Assembly: GCF_002855495.1 (NCBI RefSeq)
Contig: NZ_PKRO01000001.1
Coordinates: 62,001-126,000, forward strand
Source: Porphyrobacter sp. TH134
Lineage (GTDB): Bacteria; Pseudomonadota; Alphaproteobacteria; Sphingomonadales; Sphingomonadaceae
DNA: 64,000 nucleotides
Reading direction: 5' to 3'
The first letter of the stretch is position 1. Every line of letters begins with the position of its first letter. The position numbers and the translations under genes are program-made. This document shows, piece by piece, positions 8,823 to 22,522 of the stretch. The notes beneath the pieces are model-generated. The model made no database searches. It was not told where the DNA came from and saw only the letters and a program-made list of their open reading frames with translations.

Positions 8823-10981
8823 GGCCACCGCCCGAGGCTCTCGCCGCGCTGCTGGACGGAACCCATGCCGATCCCTTCGCCCTGCTGGGGCCGCACGAAG
8901 GGCCGGAAGGCACCTTCGTCCGAGCGATCCTGCACGGGGCGGAGGAGGCCGAGGCGTTCTCGCTGAAGGGCGGCAGGCTCGGCAAGATGGCGCGGGTCGA
9001 TGGCCCGCTGTTCGAGGGCAAGCTGAAGGGCAAGCCCAAGCCGGTGCGCTATCGCTGCCGCGGCCACGGCAGCGAGTGGTGGGTGACTGATCCCTACTCC
9101 TTCGGCCCCGTGCTCGGCCCGATGGACGATTTCCTGATCGCCGAGGGCACCCATTTCCGCCTGTTCGACAAGCTCGGCGCGCATGTGATCGAGCATGAAG
9201 GCGCGCGCGGCGTGCACTTTGCGGTCTGGGCACCCAACGCGCGCAGCGTAAACCTTGTCGGGGATTTCAACGGCTGGAACGGCGCCGCCCACATGATGCG
9301 CCGCCGCGTCGATATCGGCGTTTGGGAGATCTTCATCCCCGATATCGGCGAAGGCACCGCCTACAAATACCGCATTACCGGCGCCGATGGCACGGTGCAG
9401 CCGCTCAAGGCCGACCCCTTCGCCTTCGCCAGCGAATTGCGCCCCAAGACCGCCAGCATCGTGGCTGTGCCGGGCAAGCGCGATTGGGGCGACGATGCCC
9501 ACCGCGCGCACTGGGCCGCTGTCGATCCCCGGCGCGAGGCCATATCGATCTACGAAGTCCATCCCGGATCGTGGCAGCGCGCCGACAATGGCTGGTTCCT
9601 GACCTGGGACGAAATGGCCGCCCGCCTGATCCCCTATGTCACTGCCATGGGCTTCACCCATATCGAATTCCTGCCGGTCTCCGAACACCCCTATGACCCG
9701 AGCTGGGGCTACCAGACCACCGGGCTCTACGCCCCCTCCGCCCGGTTCGGCGATGTGGAGGGCTTCGCGCGGTTCGTCGATGGCGCGCACCGCGCGGGCA
9801 TCGGCGTGCTGATCGACTGGGTGCCCGCGCATTTCCCCGTCGACGAACACGGCCTCGCCCGCTTCGACGGCACCGCGCTCTACGAACACGAAGACCCGCG
9901 CCTCGGCTTCCACCCCGACTGGAACACCGCGATCTACAATTTCGGGCGCAAGGAAGTGCGGTCGTTCCTGGTCAACAACGCGCTGTTCTGGGCCGAGCAA
10001 TATCATGTCGACGGCCTGCGCGTCGATGCGGTCGCCTCGATGCTTTACCGCGATTACTCGCGCAAGGCGGACGAATGGATCCCCAATGCCGAAGGCGGGC
10101 GCGAGAATTGGGAGGCGGTGGACTTCATGCGCGCCACCAACCGCGCGCTCTATGGCAGCCACGCAGGGGTGATGACCATCGCCGAGGAATCGACCTCATG
10201 GCCCGGCGTCTCCCACCCCGCCTTTGACGAAGGCCCGCGCACGGCCTTGGGCTTCGGGTTCAAGTGGAACATGGGCTTCATGCACGACACGCTGCAATAC
10301 ATGGGCCGCGATCCCATCCACCGCAAATACCACCACAACGAGATCACCTTCGGGCTCGTCTATGCCTTTTCGGAAAACTTCGTCCTGCCGCTCAGCCACG
10401 ATGAAGTGGTGCACGGCAAGGGCACGATTCTCGGCAAGATGAGCGGGGACGACTGGCAGCAATTTGCCAACCTGCGCGCCTATTATGCGATGATGTGGGG
10501 CTATCCGGGCAAAAAGCTGTTGTTCATGGGCCAGGAGTTCGCCCAGCGCCGCGAATGGAGCGAGGAACGGGCGCTCGACTGGGAGCTGATGGACGCACCC
10601 GCGCATCGCGGGGTTTCAGACCTGATCCGGGACCTCAACCGCCTCTACCGCACCACCCCCGCGCTCCACGCCCGCGATTGCGAGGGTGAGGGCTTCGAAT
10701 GGCTGATCGCCGACGATGCCGACAATTCGGTCTTCGCGTGGCTCCGCAAGGCGCCGGACGAGGCCTCCGTGGCCGTCATCGCCAACATGACGCCTGCGCT
10801 GCATGAGGCTTACCGCCTGCCTCTGCCGCATGACGGCGTGTGGGCCGAGGTGCTGAATTCCGATGCTGCGATGTATGGCGGCAGCGGTCAGGGCAACATG
10901 GGACAGGTCACCGCCAAGGACGGCGCAGCGCACATCGTCCTGCCGCCGCTTGCCACAATAATGTTGCAATACAAAATATAA
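8819..10981 (+). CDS. glgB: 1,4-alpha-glucan branching enzyme
   Basis: 720 residues, with an N-terminal branching-enzyme module, a CBM48 around residues 120-215 (GVHFAVWAPNARSVNLVGDFNGWN) and a GH13 catalytic barrel. Catalytic residues are visible as the Asp in GLRVDAVASMLYRDY, the Glu in TIAEESTSWPGV, and the Asp in LSHDEVVHGKG. It introduces alpha-1,6 branches. Start GTG 8819 shares GTGA with the glgP stop, a translational coupling. A 30-base gap separates it from glgC, the only sizeable gap in the operon. Confidence 0.97.
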   Translation: MRPPPEALAALLDGTHADPFALLGPHEGPEGTFVRAILHGAEEAEAFSLKGGRLGKMARVDGPLFEGKLKGKPKPVRYRCRGHGSEWWVTDPYSFGPVLGPMDDFLIAEGTHFRLFDKLGAHVIEHEGARGVHFAVWAPNARSVNLVGDFNGWNGAAHMMRRRVDIGVWEIFIPDIGEGTAYKYRITGADGTVQPLKADPFAFASELRPKTASIVAVPGKRDWGDDAHRAHWAAVDPRREAISIYEVHPGSWQRADNGWFLTWDEMAARLIPYVTAMGFTHIEFLPVSEHPYDPSWGYQTTGLYAPSARFGDVEGFARFVDGAHRAGIGVLIDWVPAHFPVDEHGLARFDGTALYEHEDPRLGFHPDWNTAIYNFGRKEVRSFLVNNALFWAEQYHVDGLRVDAVASMLYRDYSRKADEWIPNAEGGRENWEAVDFMRATNRALYGSHAGVMTIAEESTSWPGVSHPAFDEGPRTALGFGFKWNMGFMHDTLQYMGRDPIHRKYHHNEITFGLVYAFSENFVLPLSHDEVVHGKGTILGKMSGDDWQQFANLRAYYAMMWGYPGKKLLFMGQEFAQRREWSEERALDWELMDAPAHRGVSDLIRDLNRLYRTTPALHARDCEGEGFEWLIADDADNSVFAWLRKAPDEASVAVIANMTPALHEAYRLPLPHDGVWAEVLNSDAAMYGGSGQGNMGQVTAKDGAAHIVLPPLATIMLQYKI

Positions 10982-11011
10982 GAACACGAACCGCTCTGGG
11001 GAGAGAATGGG

Positions 11012-12273
11012 ATGATTGAAAGAACCTCTGGAAGGCCGCTCGCACGCGATACGATGGCCTATGTGCTGGCCGGCGGACGCGGCAGCCGGTTGATGGAACT
11101 GACCGACCGGCGCGCCAAGCCTGCGGTCTATTTCGGCGGCAAATCACGCATCATCGACTTCGCGCTGTCGAACGCGATCAATTCCGGCATCCGCCGCATC
11201 GGGGTGGCGACGCAGTACAAGGCCCACTCGCTGATCCGCCACATGCAGCGCGCCTGGACCTTCCTCAGGCCCGAACGCAACGAAAGCTTCGATATCCTCC
11301 CCGCCAGCCAGCGCGTCGCGGAAAACAAGTGGTACGAAGGCACCGCCGATGCGGTGTTCCAGAACATGGACATCATCGCCAGCCTGGCGCCCAAATACAT
11401 GGTGATCCTGGCGGGCGATCACATCTACAAGATGGACTACGAATTGATGCTGCAACAGCACGTCAATTCGGGCGCGGACGTGACGGTGGGCTGCCTTGTC
11501 GTGCCGCGGATGGAGGCGACCGGCTTCGGCGTCATGCAGGTCGACGCTGCCGATACCATCACCGCCTTCGTCGAAAAACCCGCTGACCCGCCAGGCATTC
11601 CGGGCAACGAAGGCATGGCCTTGGCCTCGATGGGGATCTACGTCTTCAACACCGATTTTCTGTTCGAACAGCTCCGCCGCGATGCCGACGATCCGGCCTC
11701 CAAGCGCGATTTCGGCGGCGACATCATCCCCTATATCGTCAAGCACGGCAAAGCGGTCGCCCACCGCTTCACCAACAGCTGCATCCGCGCGGCGGAAGAG
11801 ATCGAGGAATACTGGCGCGATGTCGGCACGCTTGACGCCTATTTCGAGGCGAACCTCGACCTCACCGACACCGTGCCCAAGCTCAATCTCTATGACCGCG
11901 ACTGGCCGATCTGGACCGACGCCGTGGTCGCAGCGCCCGCCAAGTTCGTGCATGACGAGGACGGACGGCGCGGCTTTGCGGTATCCTCGCTGGTATCGGG
12001 CGATTGCATCATTTCGGGCAGCGAGGTGCGCCGCAGCCTGCTGTTCACGGGCGTGAAGATCGGCAGCTATTCCAACGTCAATGAAGCGGTGATCCTGCCC
12101 TATTGCAACATCGGACGCGGGGCGCGGCTTTCAAAGGTCATCATCGATTCCGGGGTACGCATTCCGGAAGGGCTGGTGATCGGCGAGGACCCCGAACTCG
12201 ACGCGCGCCGGTTCCGGGTGTCGGAGAAGGGCGTGGTTCTCGTCACCCGCGACATGATGGCGCGCCTGCAAGT

Positions 12274-12277
<4 letters not shown>
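11012..12277 (+). CDS. glgC: Glucose-1-phosphate adenylyltransferase (ADP-glucose pyrophosphorylase)
   Basis: 421 residues, the expected length. The N-terminal nucleotidyltransferase loop [12 protein letters not shown] and [12 protein letters not shown] are intact, [10 protein letters not shown] matches the sugar-phosphate region, and the C-terminal left-handed beta-helix is seen in the hexapeptide-like stretch around [20 protein letters not shown]. It makes ADP-glucose, the committed step of glycogen synthesis, normally under allosteric control. GGGGAG stands 8 bases before the ATG. The stop overlaps the glgA start (ATGA). Confidence 0.97.
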
Positions 12278-17140
<4,863 letters not shown>

Positions 17141-17149
17141 CAGCGAAAC

Positions 17150-17176
17150 GGCGGACGCGCCTGAGGCACGCCCGCC
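17150..17176 (-). terminator. Possible terminator hairpin of the TonB-receptor gene
   Basis: Read on the minus strand, two 12-base arms pair fully if two G-U wobbles are allowed, around a 3-base TCA loop. The following GTTTC run is a weak T-tract. It lies between the convergent ends of glgX and the receptor gene; on the plus strand the two wobbles become mismatches, so the minus direction is favoured. Confidence 0.4.
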
Positions 17177-17199
17177 GATTTCGCCCATTCGTCAACGTA

Positions 17200-19596
17200 T
17201 CAGAACGATTGCCGCGCCGTCACGCCAAAGGTGCGCGGCTGGCCGATGTTGAACCCAAGCCGGGCCCGCCCGCCCCGCTCGCGGTCGAACGACAGCAACG
17301 GGTTTTCGTCGAACAGGTTGTTGACATAGGCCGTCAGCGACAAGCCGCTGTCCAGCTCGATCCCGGCGCTCAGGTTGACCAGCTGGTAATCAGGCAGCAG
17401 CAAATCGACCGTGGTCGCCGCCGTCGCCGGAGCCCCGCCGAAGGGCAGGCCGTGGACGAAGCTGCGCGGGTTGTTTTCCTGATCGGACGGCTGGGTGAAG
17501 CGCGTGCCGACATGCTGGAACGACCCGGTGACAAACCCGGTGGTCGACGCGCTCAACTCCCAATCATAGCTGCCGCTGGCGGTAAACTGGAATTCCGGCA
17601 CCGAAGGCAGGCGGTTGCCATCGCGGATCCCGGTAGCCCCTGCCAGCACGCCGGGCAGCGTGCTGTTGAATTCGGATTCGATGATGCTGCCGCTGAGGTT
17701 AAAGTTGAGGCCCGGCGCCGGGTTCAACCCCAACTCCGCTTCGATCCCGGCGGCATAGGCATCGGGCACGTTGAACACGATCCGCGACGAGCAGCTGCCC
17801 GCATCAAGTGTGACCTGCAAGTTGCTGATGTCATTGTAGAACGCTGCGGCGTTGAAGGTGAAGCCGGCGCCCTGGGTCTTCACCCCAAGCTCATAGTTCC
17901 ACAGGGTTTCGTCGTCGTAATCCTGAAAGCCGCCGAACAGGGACAGATCCTGCGCATTGCAGAGCGGCGTGTTCAGCGGGTCGTTGACCCCGCCAAGCCG
18001 GAAGCCCTGCGCGGCCTGGGCGTTGATCGTGACATCATCGCTCGCCTTGTAGCTCAGCAGGAAGCGCGGGGTGAACCCGTCGGATGCCGTGCGATCGACT
18101 ACGCCGCTGTCACCATTGGCGAACAGACCGCCTGAACTGATGGTGCGCACTTCTTCAAAATCATAATAGCGCCCGCCTGCGGTAAAGGTCAGCCGGTCGG
18201 TGATTTCGTAGCTTGCCTCGCCAAACACGGCCAGCTGTTCGATATCGAACGGCAGATCGGAGTTGAACGGCGAATTGGCCGGGAAGCCGTTGGCCGCGCC
18301 AGCCGCAGTGCCGGCACCCAGCGTCGCATCGGTAAAGGCGTCATAGCCCGGCGTGGGAAGGCGCTGCTGATAATCACGCTTCACGTCGGAATAAAAGCCC
18401 CCGATCAGCCACTGGAACGGCCCGTCGTAGTCCGACGCAAGGCGCAGTTCCTGCGTGAAGGTCTTCAGATCAGTGGTGTCGCGCAGGTTCGATGGCAGCA
18501 GCACCGCCGCTGCCGGAAAACCCAGATCGACCGAGACGGAGCCGCTCAACGCGCTGGCATCACGGCTGACGAGAATATCACGGTTGATGAACGAGGACAC
18601 CGAGGTCAGGTCCAGACTGCCCAGATCCAGCTTGACGGTGAGGTCTGCGATCAAGGTTTCATCGGCAAACGCTTCTTCCAGCAGCAGGAACTGCTCACGC
18701 TCGCCCAATTGGACGGGCGGGCGGGTGGTGGTGAAGGGGTTGGCAAACAGGTTGTAAACCTCCTGCCGGTTGAACCCGTTGGCGGTGATCTTCTGATAGA
18801 CGATACGCGGTGTGATCGACAGATTGTCGGTCGGCTCGACCGTCAGCGCCAGCCGCCCGCCATAGCGCTCGCCGTCATTGACGTTCTTCCCGCCGCCGGG
18901 GCCGATGGCATCAATGAACCCGGCATAGCGGGTGTAATAGCCAACCGCGCGCACCGCAGCCTTGTCGCCCAGTGGCAGGTTGATCGCCGCCTTCAGGTGG
19001 CCCCCCATATTGCCGCCGTCGATGACGTTCACATTGGCTTCGGCCAACCCTTCGGTAACGCCGAGCTGCGGCTGGTTGGTAATGTAGCGGATCGTGCCGC
19101 CGACCGAGCCCGACCCGAACAGGGTGCCCTGCGGCCCGCGCAGGGTTTCCACCCGGTTGAGATCGAACAGATCGACATCAGGTGTAAAGAGCGACAGCGA
19201 AATCACGGATTCATCAAGATAAACCCCGACCTGCTCCTTCACCCCCGGCTGATCGCGCACAACCTGCCCGGCCGAAATCCCGCGCACCGATACCTGGCTT
19301 TGGCCCGGCCCGAGGTTCTGGATGGTAAGGCCCGCCACATTGCGCGACAGGTCTTCTAGCGTCACCGCACCGGAACGCTGGATGGCTTCTTGTGTCTGCG
19401 CATTGATCGAGAAAGGCACGTCCTGAATGGTCGTATCGCGCTTGGTCGCGGTCACGATGATGACGTTGCCTTCGGCAGCTTGCTCCCCTTCGGCGGCGTC
19501 TTGCGCCAGCGCCGGGTTGGCCCATAGCACTGATGCTGTGCCAGCCAGCAGCAGGCTGCGACGAATTGTCCGGGTTGCGCGGTTTGCGGCGACCAT
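17200..19596 (-). CDS. TonB-dependent outer-membrane receptor
   Basis: 798 residues. A Sec signal peptide with an AQ-type cleavage point (residues 1-31), then a TonB-box-like segment VIIVTATKR, a plug domain (about 50-165; LEDLSRNVAGLTIQN, VRGIS, LRGPQGTLFGSGSVGGTIRYITN) and a 22-strand barrel ending in the aromatic residue of RQSF. Such receptors import large or scarce ligands energised by TonB-ExbBD. The position next to the glg operon hints at an oligosaccharide substrate, but it is a separate transcription unit and plug/barrel sequence does not show the ligand. On the minus strand AGAGGGGAGA precedes the ATG. Confidence 0.92.
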   Translation of the reverse strand: MVAANRATRTIRRSLLLAGTASVLWANPALAQDAAEGEQAAEGNVIIVTATKRDTTIQDVPFSINAQTQEAIQRSGAVTLEDLSRNVAGLTIQNLGPGQSQVSVRGISAGQVVRDQPGVKEQVGVYLDESVISLSLFTPDVDLFDLNRVETLRGPQGTLFGSGSVGGTIRYITNQPQLGVTEGLAEANVNVIDGGNMGGHLKAAINLPLGDKAAVRAVGYYTRYAGFIDAIGPGGGKNVNDGERYGGRLALTVEPTDNLSITPRIVYQKITANGFNRQEVYNLFANPFTTTRPPVQLGEREQFLLLEEAFADETLIADLTVKLDLGSLDLTSVSSFINRDILVSRDASALSGSVSVDLGFPAAAVLLPSNLRDTTDLKTFTQELRLASDYDGPFQWLIGGFYSDVKRDYQQRLPTPGYDAFTDATLGAGTAAGAANGFPANSPFNSDLPFDIEQLAVFGEASYEITDRLTFTAGGRYYDFEEVRTISSGGLFANGDSGVVDRTASDGFTPRFLLSYKASDDVTINAQAAQGFRLGGVNDPLNTPLCNAQDLSLFGGFQDYDDETLWNYELGVKTQGAGFTFNAAAFYNDISNLQVTLDAGSCSSRIVFNVPDAYAAGIEAELGLNPAPGLNFNLSGSIIESEFNSTLPGVLAGATGIRDGNRLPSVPEFQFTASGSYDWELSASTTGFVTGSFQHVGTRFTQPSDQENNPRSFVHGLPFGGAPATAATTVDLLLPDYQLVNLSAGIELDSGLSLTAYVNNLFDENPLLSFDRERGGRARLGFNIGQPRTFGVTARQSF

Positions 19597-19795
19597 GCCG
19601 ATTCTCCCCTCTTATGTTCTTGGGCGCCCCTTGGCTTGCCCTGATGGACAAGCTGTTGTCACACGGGCCTTCGCTCAACAACACAAAGCGTGCGCTCACA
19701 GACATTTAAGCGTGAGGCCGTTGCATCAACGCATCAGCCATTCCGGGAGCCAGGGCACGCTGACAGAGCGGCCCAGAACATCGGGGCAAGGCAGG

Positions 19796-20833
19796 CTAGC
19801 CTTGACCCACCGCATTGGTCTGTTCGAGGATCCAATCCGGGATCGCCTCTTGCCGCAGGTCGGCAAGCTCCAGCCCATTTGCACGGACCGCATCGTAGCG
19901 ATCGCGGGGAGCGTAGTCGGCGGGGCGCTGGACAAACACCTTGCCTTTGGTCTCAGCAAGGATGCCAAGACCACGCACCCCGTCGGTGCCGCTGCCGGTC
20001 AGCAACCCGCCCAAGGCAGGCAGACCGCTGCGCGCGAGCGAGCCGAACAGCAAGTCGGCCGACGGACGGCAGCCATTGACGGGATCGCGCTCGATCAGTC
20101 GCAGCCTTGGGGGCTCGCCCGGCTCTACGACGACATGGCGGGTGGCATCATGGGCGAGCCAGACCTTGCCCGGTTCGAGCGAAACGCCGTCCACCGCATC
20201 GCCCAGCTGGCAAGGCAGTGAATGACGCATCGCCCGCATCGCATTTTCGACAGCGTCGGCATCGGCATCGAACACGACGATTGTGGGGGGACAGGCCGCG
20301 TCATAGGCGGCCAGCACCTGCCGTGCGCTTTCGATCCCGGCAGCACCGCACGCCAGCGCCACAATCCGCCCGTCGCTGCGATAGCGTGCACCGCCCTCGC
20401 CCGCGCCATCGCTGTCACCGCCGGGCTTCAGCTCGCCCGCAGCGGCCTTGATCACGATGTCGCCAAGCTGCCGCACTGTCGCATCGAATTCTTCGCGCGA
20501 GGTATGGAGCGGCTTGGGAAAGCAATGCACCGCGCCCAGCTCCAGCGCTCGCCGGGCCGTGCCGGTTCCGGCCTGGGTGATGCTGGACAGCATGATCACC
20601 GGCATCGGCCGGGTCGTCATCACTTCATCGAGAAACTCCATCCCGCTCATCCCTGGCATTTCCACGTCCAGCGTGAGGACGTCGGGCTTGAGCTTGTCCA
20701 GCTGCTCGCGCGCTTCATCGGCGTTCTTGGCGGTGCCGCACACCGACACGCCCTTCGCATTGTCAAGGATGTCGCAGAACAGCGCGCGCATCGCTGCGGA
20801 ATCGTCGACCACCAGCACCTTTACATTGGCCAT
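19796..20833 (-). CDS. CheB-like response regulator with eroded methylesterase site
   Basis: 345 residues. The N-terminal receiver domain (1-120) is intact: D10, D11, phospho-acceptor D56 in LTLDVEMPG and K107 in FPKP. The C-terminal half aligns over its length with CheB methylesterases, but the GASTGG loop reads ACGAAG, so the nucleophilic Ser position is Gly163, and the QH motif reads FD, so the catalytic His position is Asp189. Only the third catalytic residue, D284 in LLTGSGTDG, remains. The usual HRPS and GMPR motifs also change (GCRPS, RDRYD). Receptor demethylation is therefore unlikely; a phosphorylation-controlled binding role is an inference. The intact paralogue lies at 33229-34299. 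Divergent from an HD-GYP gene. Confidence 0.85.
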   Translation of the reverse strand: MANVKVLVVDDSAAMRALFCDILDNAKGVSVCGTAKNADEAREQLDKLKPDVLTLDVEMPGMSGMEFLDEVMTTRPMPVIMLSSITQAGTGTARRALELGAVHCFPKPLHTSREEFDATVRQLGDIVIKAAAGELKPGGDSDGAGEGGARYRSDGRIVALACGAAGIESARQVLAAYDAACPPTIVVFDADADAVENAMRAMRHSLPCQLGDAVDGVSLEPGKVWLAHDATRHVVVEPGEPPRLRLIERDPVNGCRPSADLLFGSLARSGLPALGGLLTGSGTDGVRGLGILAETKGKVFVQRPADYAPRDRYDAVRANGLELADLRQEAIPDWILEQTNAVGQG

Positions 20834-21138
20834 GTTTGTTCAGCCTCTCGATTGCGATCATGATCGGGCCACGCTTGGCCCGGCAGCGCACCAACAATGC
20901 GCCGTGCCCCATCAAATTAGCGCGGCAGCAGCGAACAATTTCGCGCGCTGCGCCTAGGGGCTAGCGCATAGGGACGCTGCAAGAGTGGGTCATGGCGGTC
21001 CGCGGTAACGCCGCCGGGTCCTCAGCATTCGGGCAATGGGGAAAAGCGAACTACGGGATTTCCCGAGGGGCTTCCCAGCCGATTGAAAACTTTGCCGCTT
21101 TACACCGCAGCGAGCACACGGGAGCAGGGCCTGACATC
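20834..21138. other. 305-base divergent intergenic region, no gene seen
   Basis: It lies between the divergent CheB-like and HD-GYP genes. Apart from the two palindromes near the CheB-like start I see no coding sequence, no CtrA box and no sigma-28-like promoter. An open frame continues from ATG 20992 into the HD-GYP gene, but those 49 extra residues do not look like protein of that family. Confidence 0.6.
20855..20882. promoter_or_regulatory. Two adjacent palindromes upstream of the CheB-like gene
   Basis: CGATCATGATCG at 20855-20866 is a perfect 12-base palindrome. It abuts a 7-base-arm inverted repeat CGGGCCA-CGCT-TGGCCCG at 20865-20882. Both lie 22-49 bases before the ATG of the CheB-like gene, where an operator or a leader hairpin would act. 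Confidence 0.45.
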
Positions 21139-22413
21139 ATGTTGAAGCACATCGCCGTTTCCGAAGTTGAACTGGGCATGTTCGTCCACAAATTTGAAGG
21201 CGGGTGGTTCGATCACCCGTTCTGGAAAGCCAAATTCCTTATCGACGACCACGACAAGCTCACCGCGATCCGTGACAGCCGGTTGCGGTCGGTCGTGATC
21301 GACACTTCAAAGGGGCGCGATACGGCGGCACCTGCCAAAGCCGCACAACCGGCGCAGGTAACCCAGCCTGGCCAGCCTGCCCACGCCCGCATCAGAAGCA
21401 TCAAGCAGCGCACAGCAGCCCAGCTATCGGCGATCCAGCCGGTTTCGATGGCGCAGGAAGTAAACGCCGCCGCTACCATTGCCGAACAGGCCAAGGACAA
21501 GCTCGGCAAGACCTTCATTGCTGCACGGCTTGGCAAGGCGCTGGATGTGAGCAAGGTCGAACCTGTGGTCAGCGACATTCTCGCGTCGGTGCGGCGCAAT
21601 CCGCAGGCCTTCAGCGGATTGATGCGGTGCAAACTGAAGAACGAACAGATCTTCCGCCATGCCCTGTCCGTCAGTGCGCTGATGGTGGCGCTGGCAGACC
21701 GGATGAAATTGCCTGCGCAGGATATTCACAACTGCGGGCTGGCCGGGCTGCTGCTCGATATCGGCGTCAATTACTTGCCTCAGGCGGCAGACCCGCCGGG
21801 CGGCAGCTATCGCAACCTTGAAGAACGTGTCTGGCAAAGTCACGTGTTGCTCGGCCACCGCGCACTCAAGAATGATGAGGGCTTACCGCAACTGGTGCTG
21901 GATGCTTGCCTGCTGCATCACGAACGGATGGACGGACGCGGCTACCCCCATAAGCTGGCCGCCGATCAGATCCCGCTCGTCGCCCGCATGGCGGCCATCT
22001 GCGACAGCTTCGAATTCCTGCTCAACGGCACCGACAGCATCCCCGGCGTAGACCCGGCCACCGCGATCCAGTCGATGCGGGCACAGACCGGCGCCTTTGA
22101 CGAGGACATCCTGAACCTGTTTGTGGAGACGGTCGGGCTTTACCCAGTTGGCGCCTTTGTCGAACTGCGCAGCGGCAAGCTGGCCATGGTCATCGATGAA
22201 GACCCCAAAGACCCGCAGCGACCCGTGGTGCAAGCGTTCTATTCGCTTGAACAACGCGAGCGGGTGCTACCTCACCGGATCGCGCTGGCTCAGGCAGGCG
22301 CAACGGAAGGGATTGTCGGGAGCGCTGACCTGCGCGGCCTTGACCTGCCCGACGCGGCCGCCTTGCGTGAGCTTGTGTTCCTCAGCGCTTACCGCAACAC
22401 GGCAAGAGCCTGA
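21139..22413 (+). CDS. HD-GYP domain protein with DUF3391 N-terminus, altered HD motif
   Basis: 424 residues from ATG 21139. Residues 1-60 match DUF3391 (IAVSEVELGMFVHKF...WKAKFLI), the usual N-terminal partner of HD-GYP phosphodiesterases that hydrolyse cyclic di-GMP. Residues about 165-365 form the HD-GYP domain: the first His (H174 in RHALSV), HHE at 260-262 and DGRGYP at 265-270 are present. The eponymous HD pair reads LD (L206, D207) in GLLLDIGV, and the lysine that normally follows is absent. One metal ligand is thus lost and activity is doubtful. Divergent from the similarly eroded CheB-like gene. Confidence 0.88.
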   Translation: MLKHIAVSEVELGMFVHKFEGGWFDHPFWKAKFLIDDHDKLTAIRDSRLRSVVIDTSKGRDTAAPAKAAQPAQVTQPGQPAHARIRSIKQRTAAQLSAIQPVSMAQEVNAAATIAEQAKDKLGKTFIAARLGKALDVSKVEPVVSDILASVRRNPQAFSGLMRCKLKNEQIFRHALSVSALMVALADRMKLPAQDIHNCGLAGLLLDIGVNYLPQAADPPGGSYRNLEERVWQSHVLLGHRALKNDEGLPQLVLDACLLHHERMDGRGYPHKLAADQIPLVARMAAICDSFEFLLNGTDSIPGVDPATAIQSMRAQTGAFDEDILNLFVETVGLYPVGAFVELRSGKLAMVIDEDPKDPQRPVVQAFYSLEQRERVLPHRIALAQAGATEGIVGSADLRGLDLPDAAALRELVFLSAYRNTARA

Positions 22414-22462
22414 CCCACCCGAGCCCAAAGCACGCGCGCGGCCACCGCCGCCTTGAGATCAA

Positions 22463-22497
22463 CAAAAAACCGGGCCAGCGATGGATCGCTGGCCCGG
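22463..22497 (-). terminator. Rho-independent terminator of the second TonB-receptor gene
   Basis: On the minus strand a perfect 12-base-pair stem (arms 22470-22481 and 22486-22497, CCGGGCCAGCGA type) with a 4-base loop is followed by six T residues. It sits just past the receptor stop at 22523, in the convergent gap with the HD-GYP gene. Confidence 0.88.
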
Positions 22498-22522
22498 CAT
22501 CTGTGCGGCGAAGACCTTGCGC

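Noticed and set aside
6390..9233. A very long open frame on the minus strand opposite glgP and glgB
   Set aside because: It is antisense to two well-supported genes, rich in Arg and low-complexity sequence, and has no family features. High GC content keeps such frames open.
12103..12273. N-terminal extension of GlgA into glgC
   Set aside because: It reads another frame of glgC; the normal GlgA start ([12 protein letters not shown]) lies at 12274 within an ATGA overlap.
17200..19596. TonB receptor as part of the glycogen operon
   Set aside because: It is convergent to glgX on the opposite strand and so a separate transcript; a shared role is only a guess.
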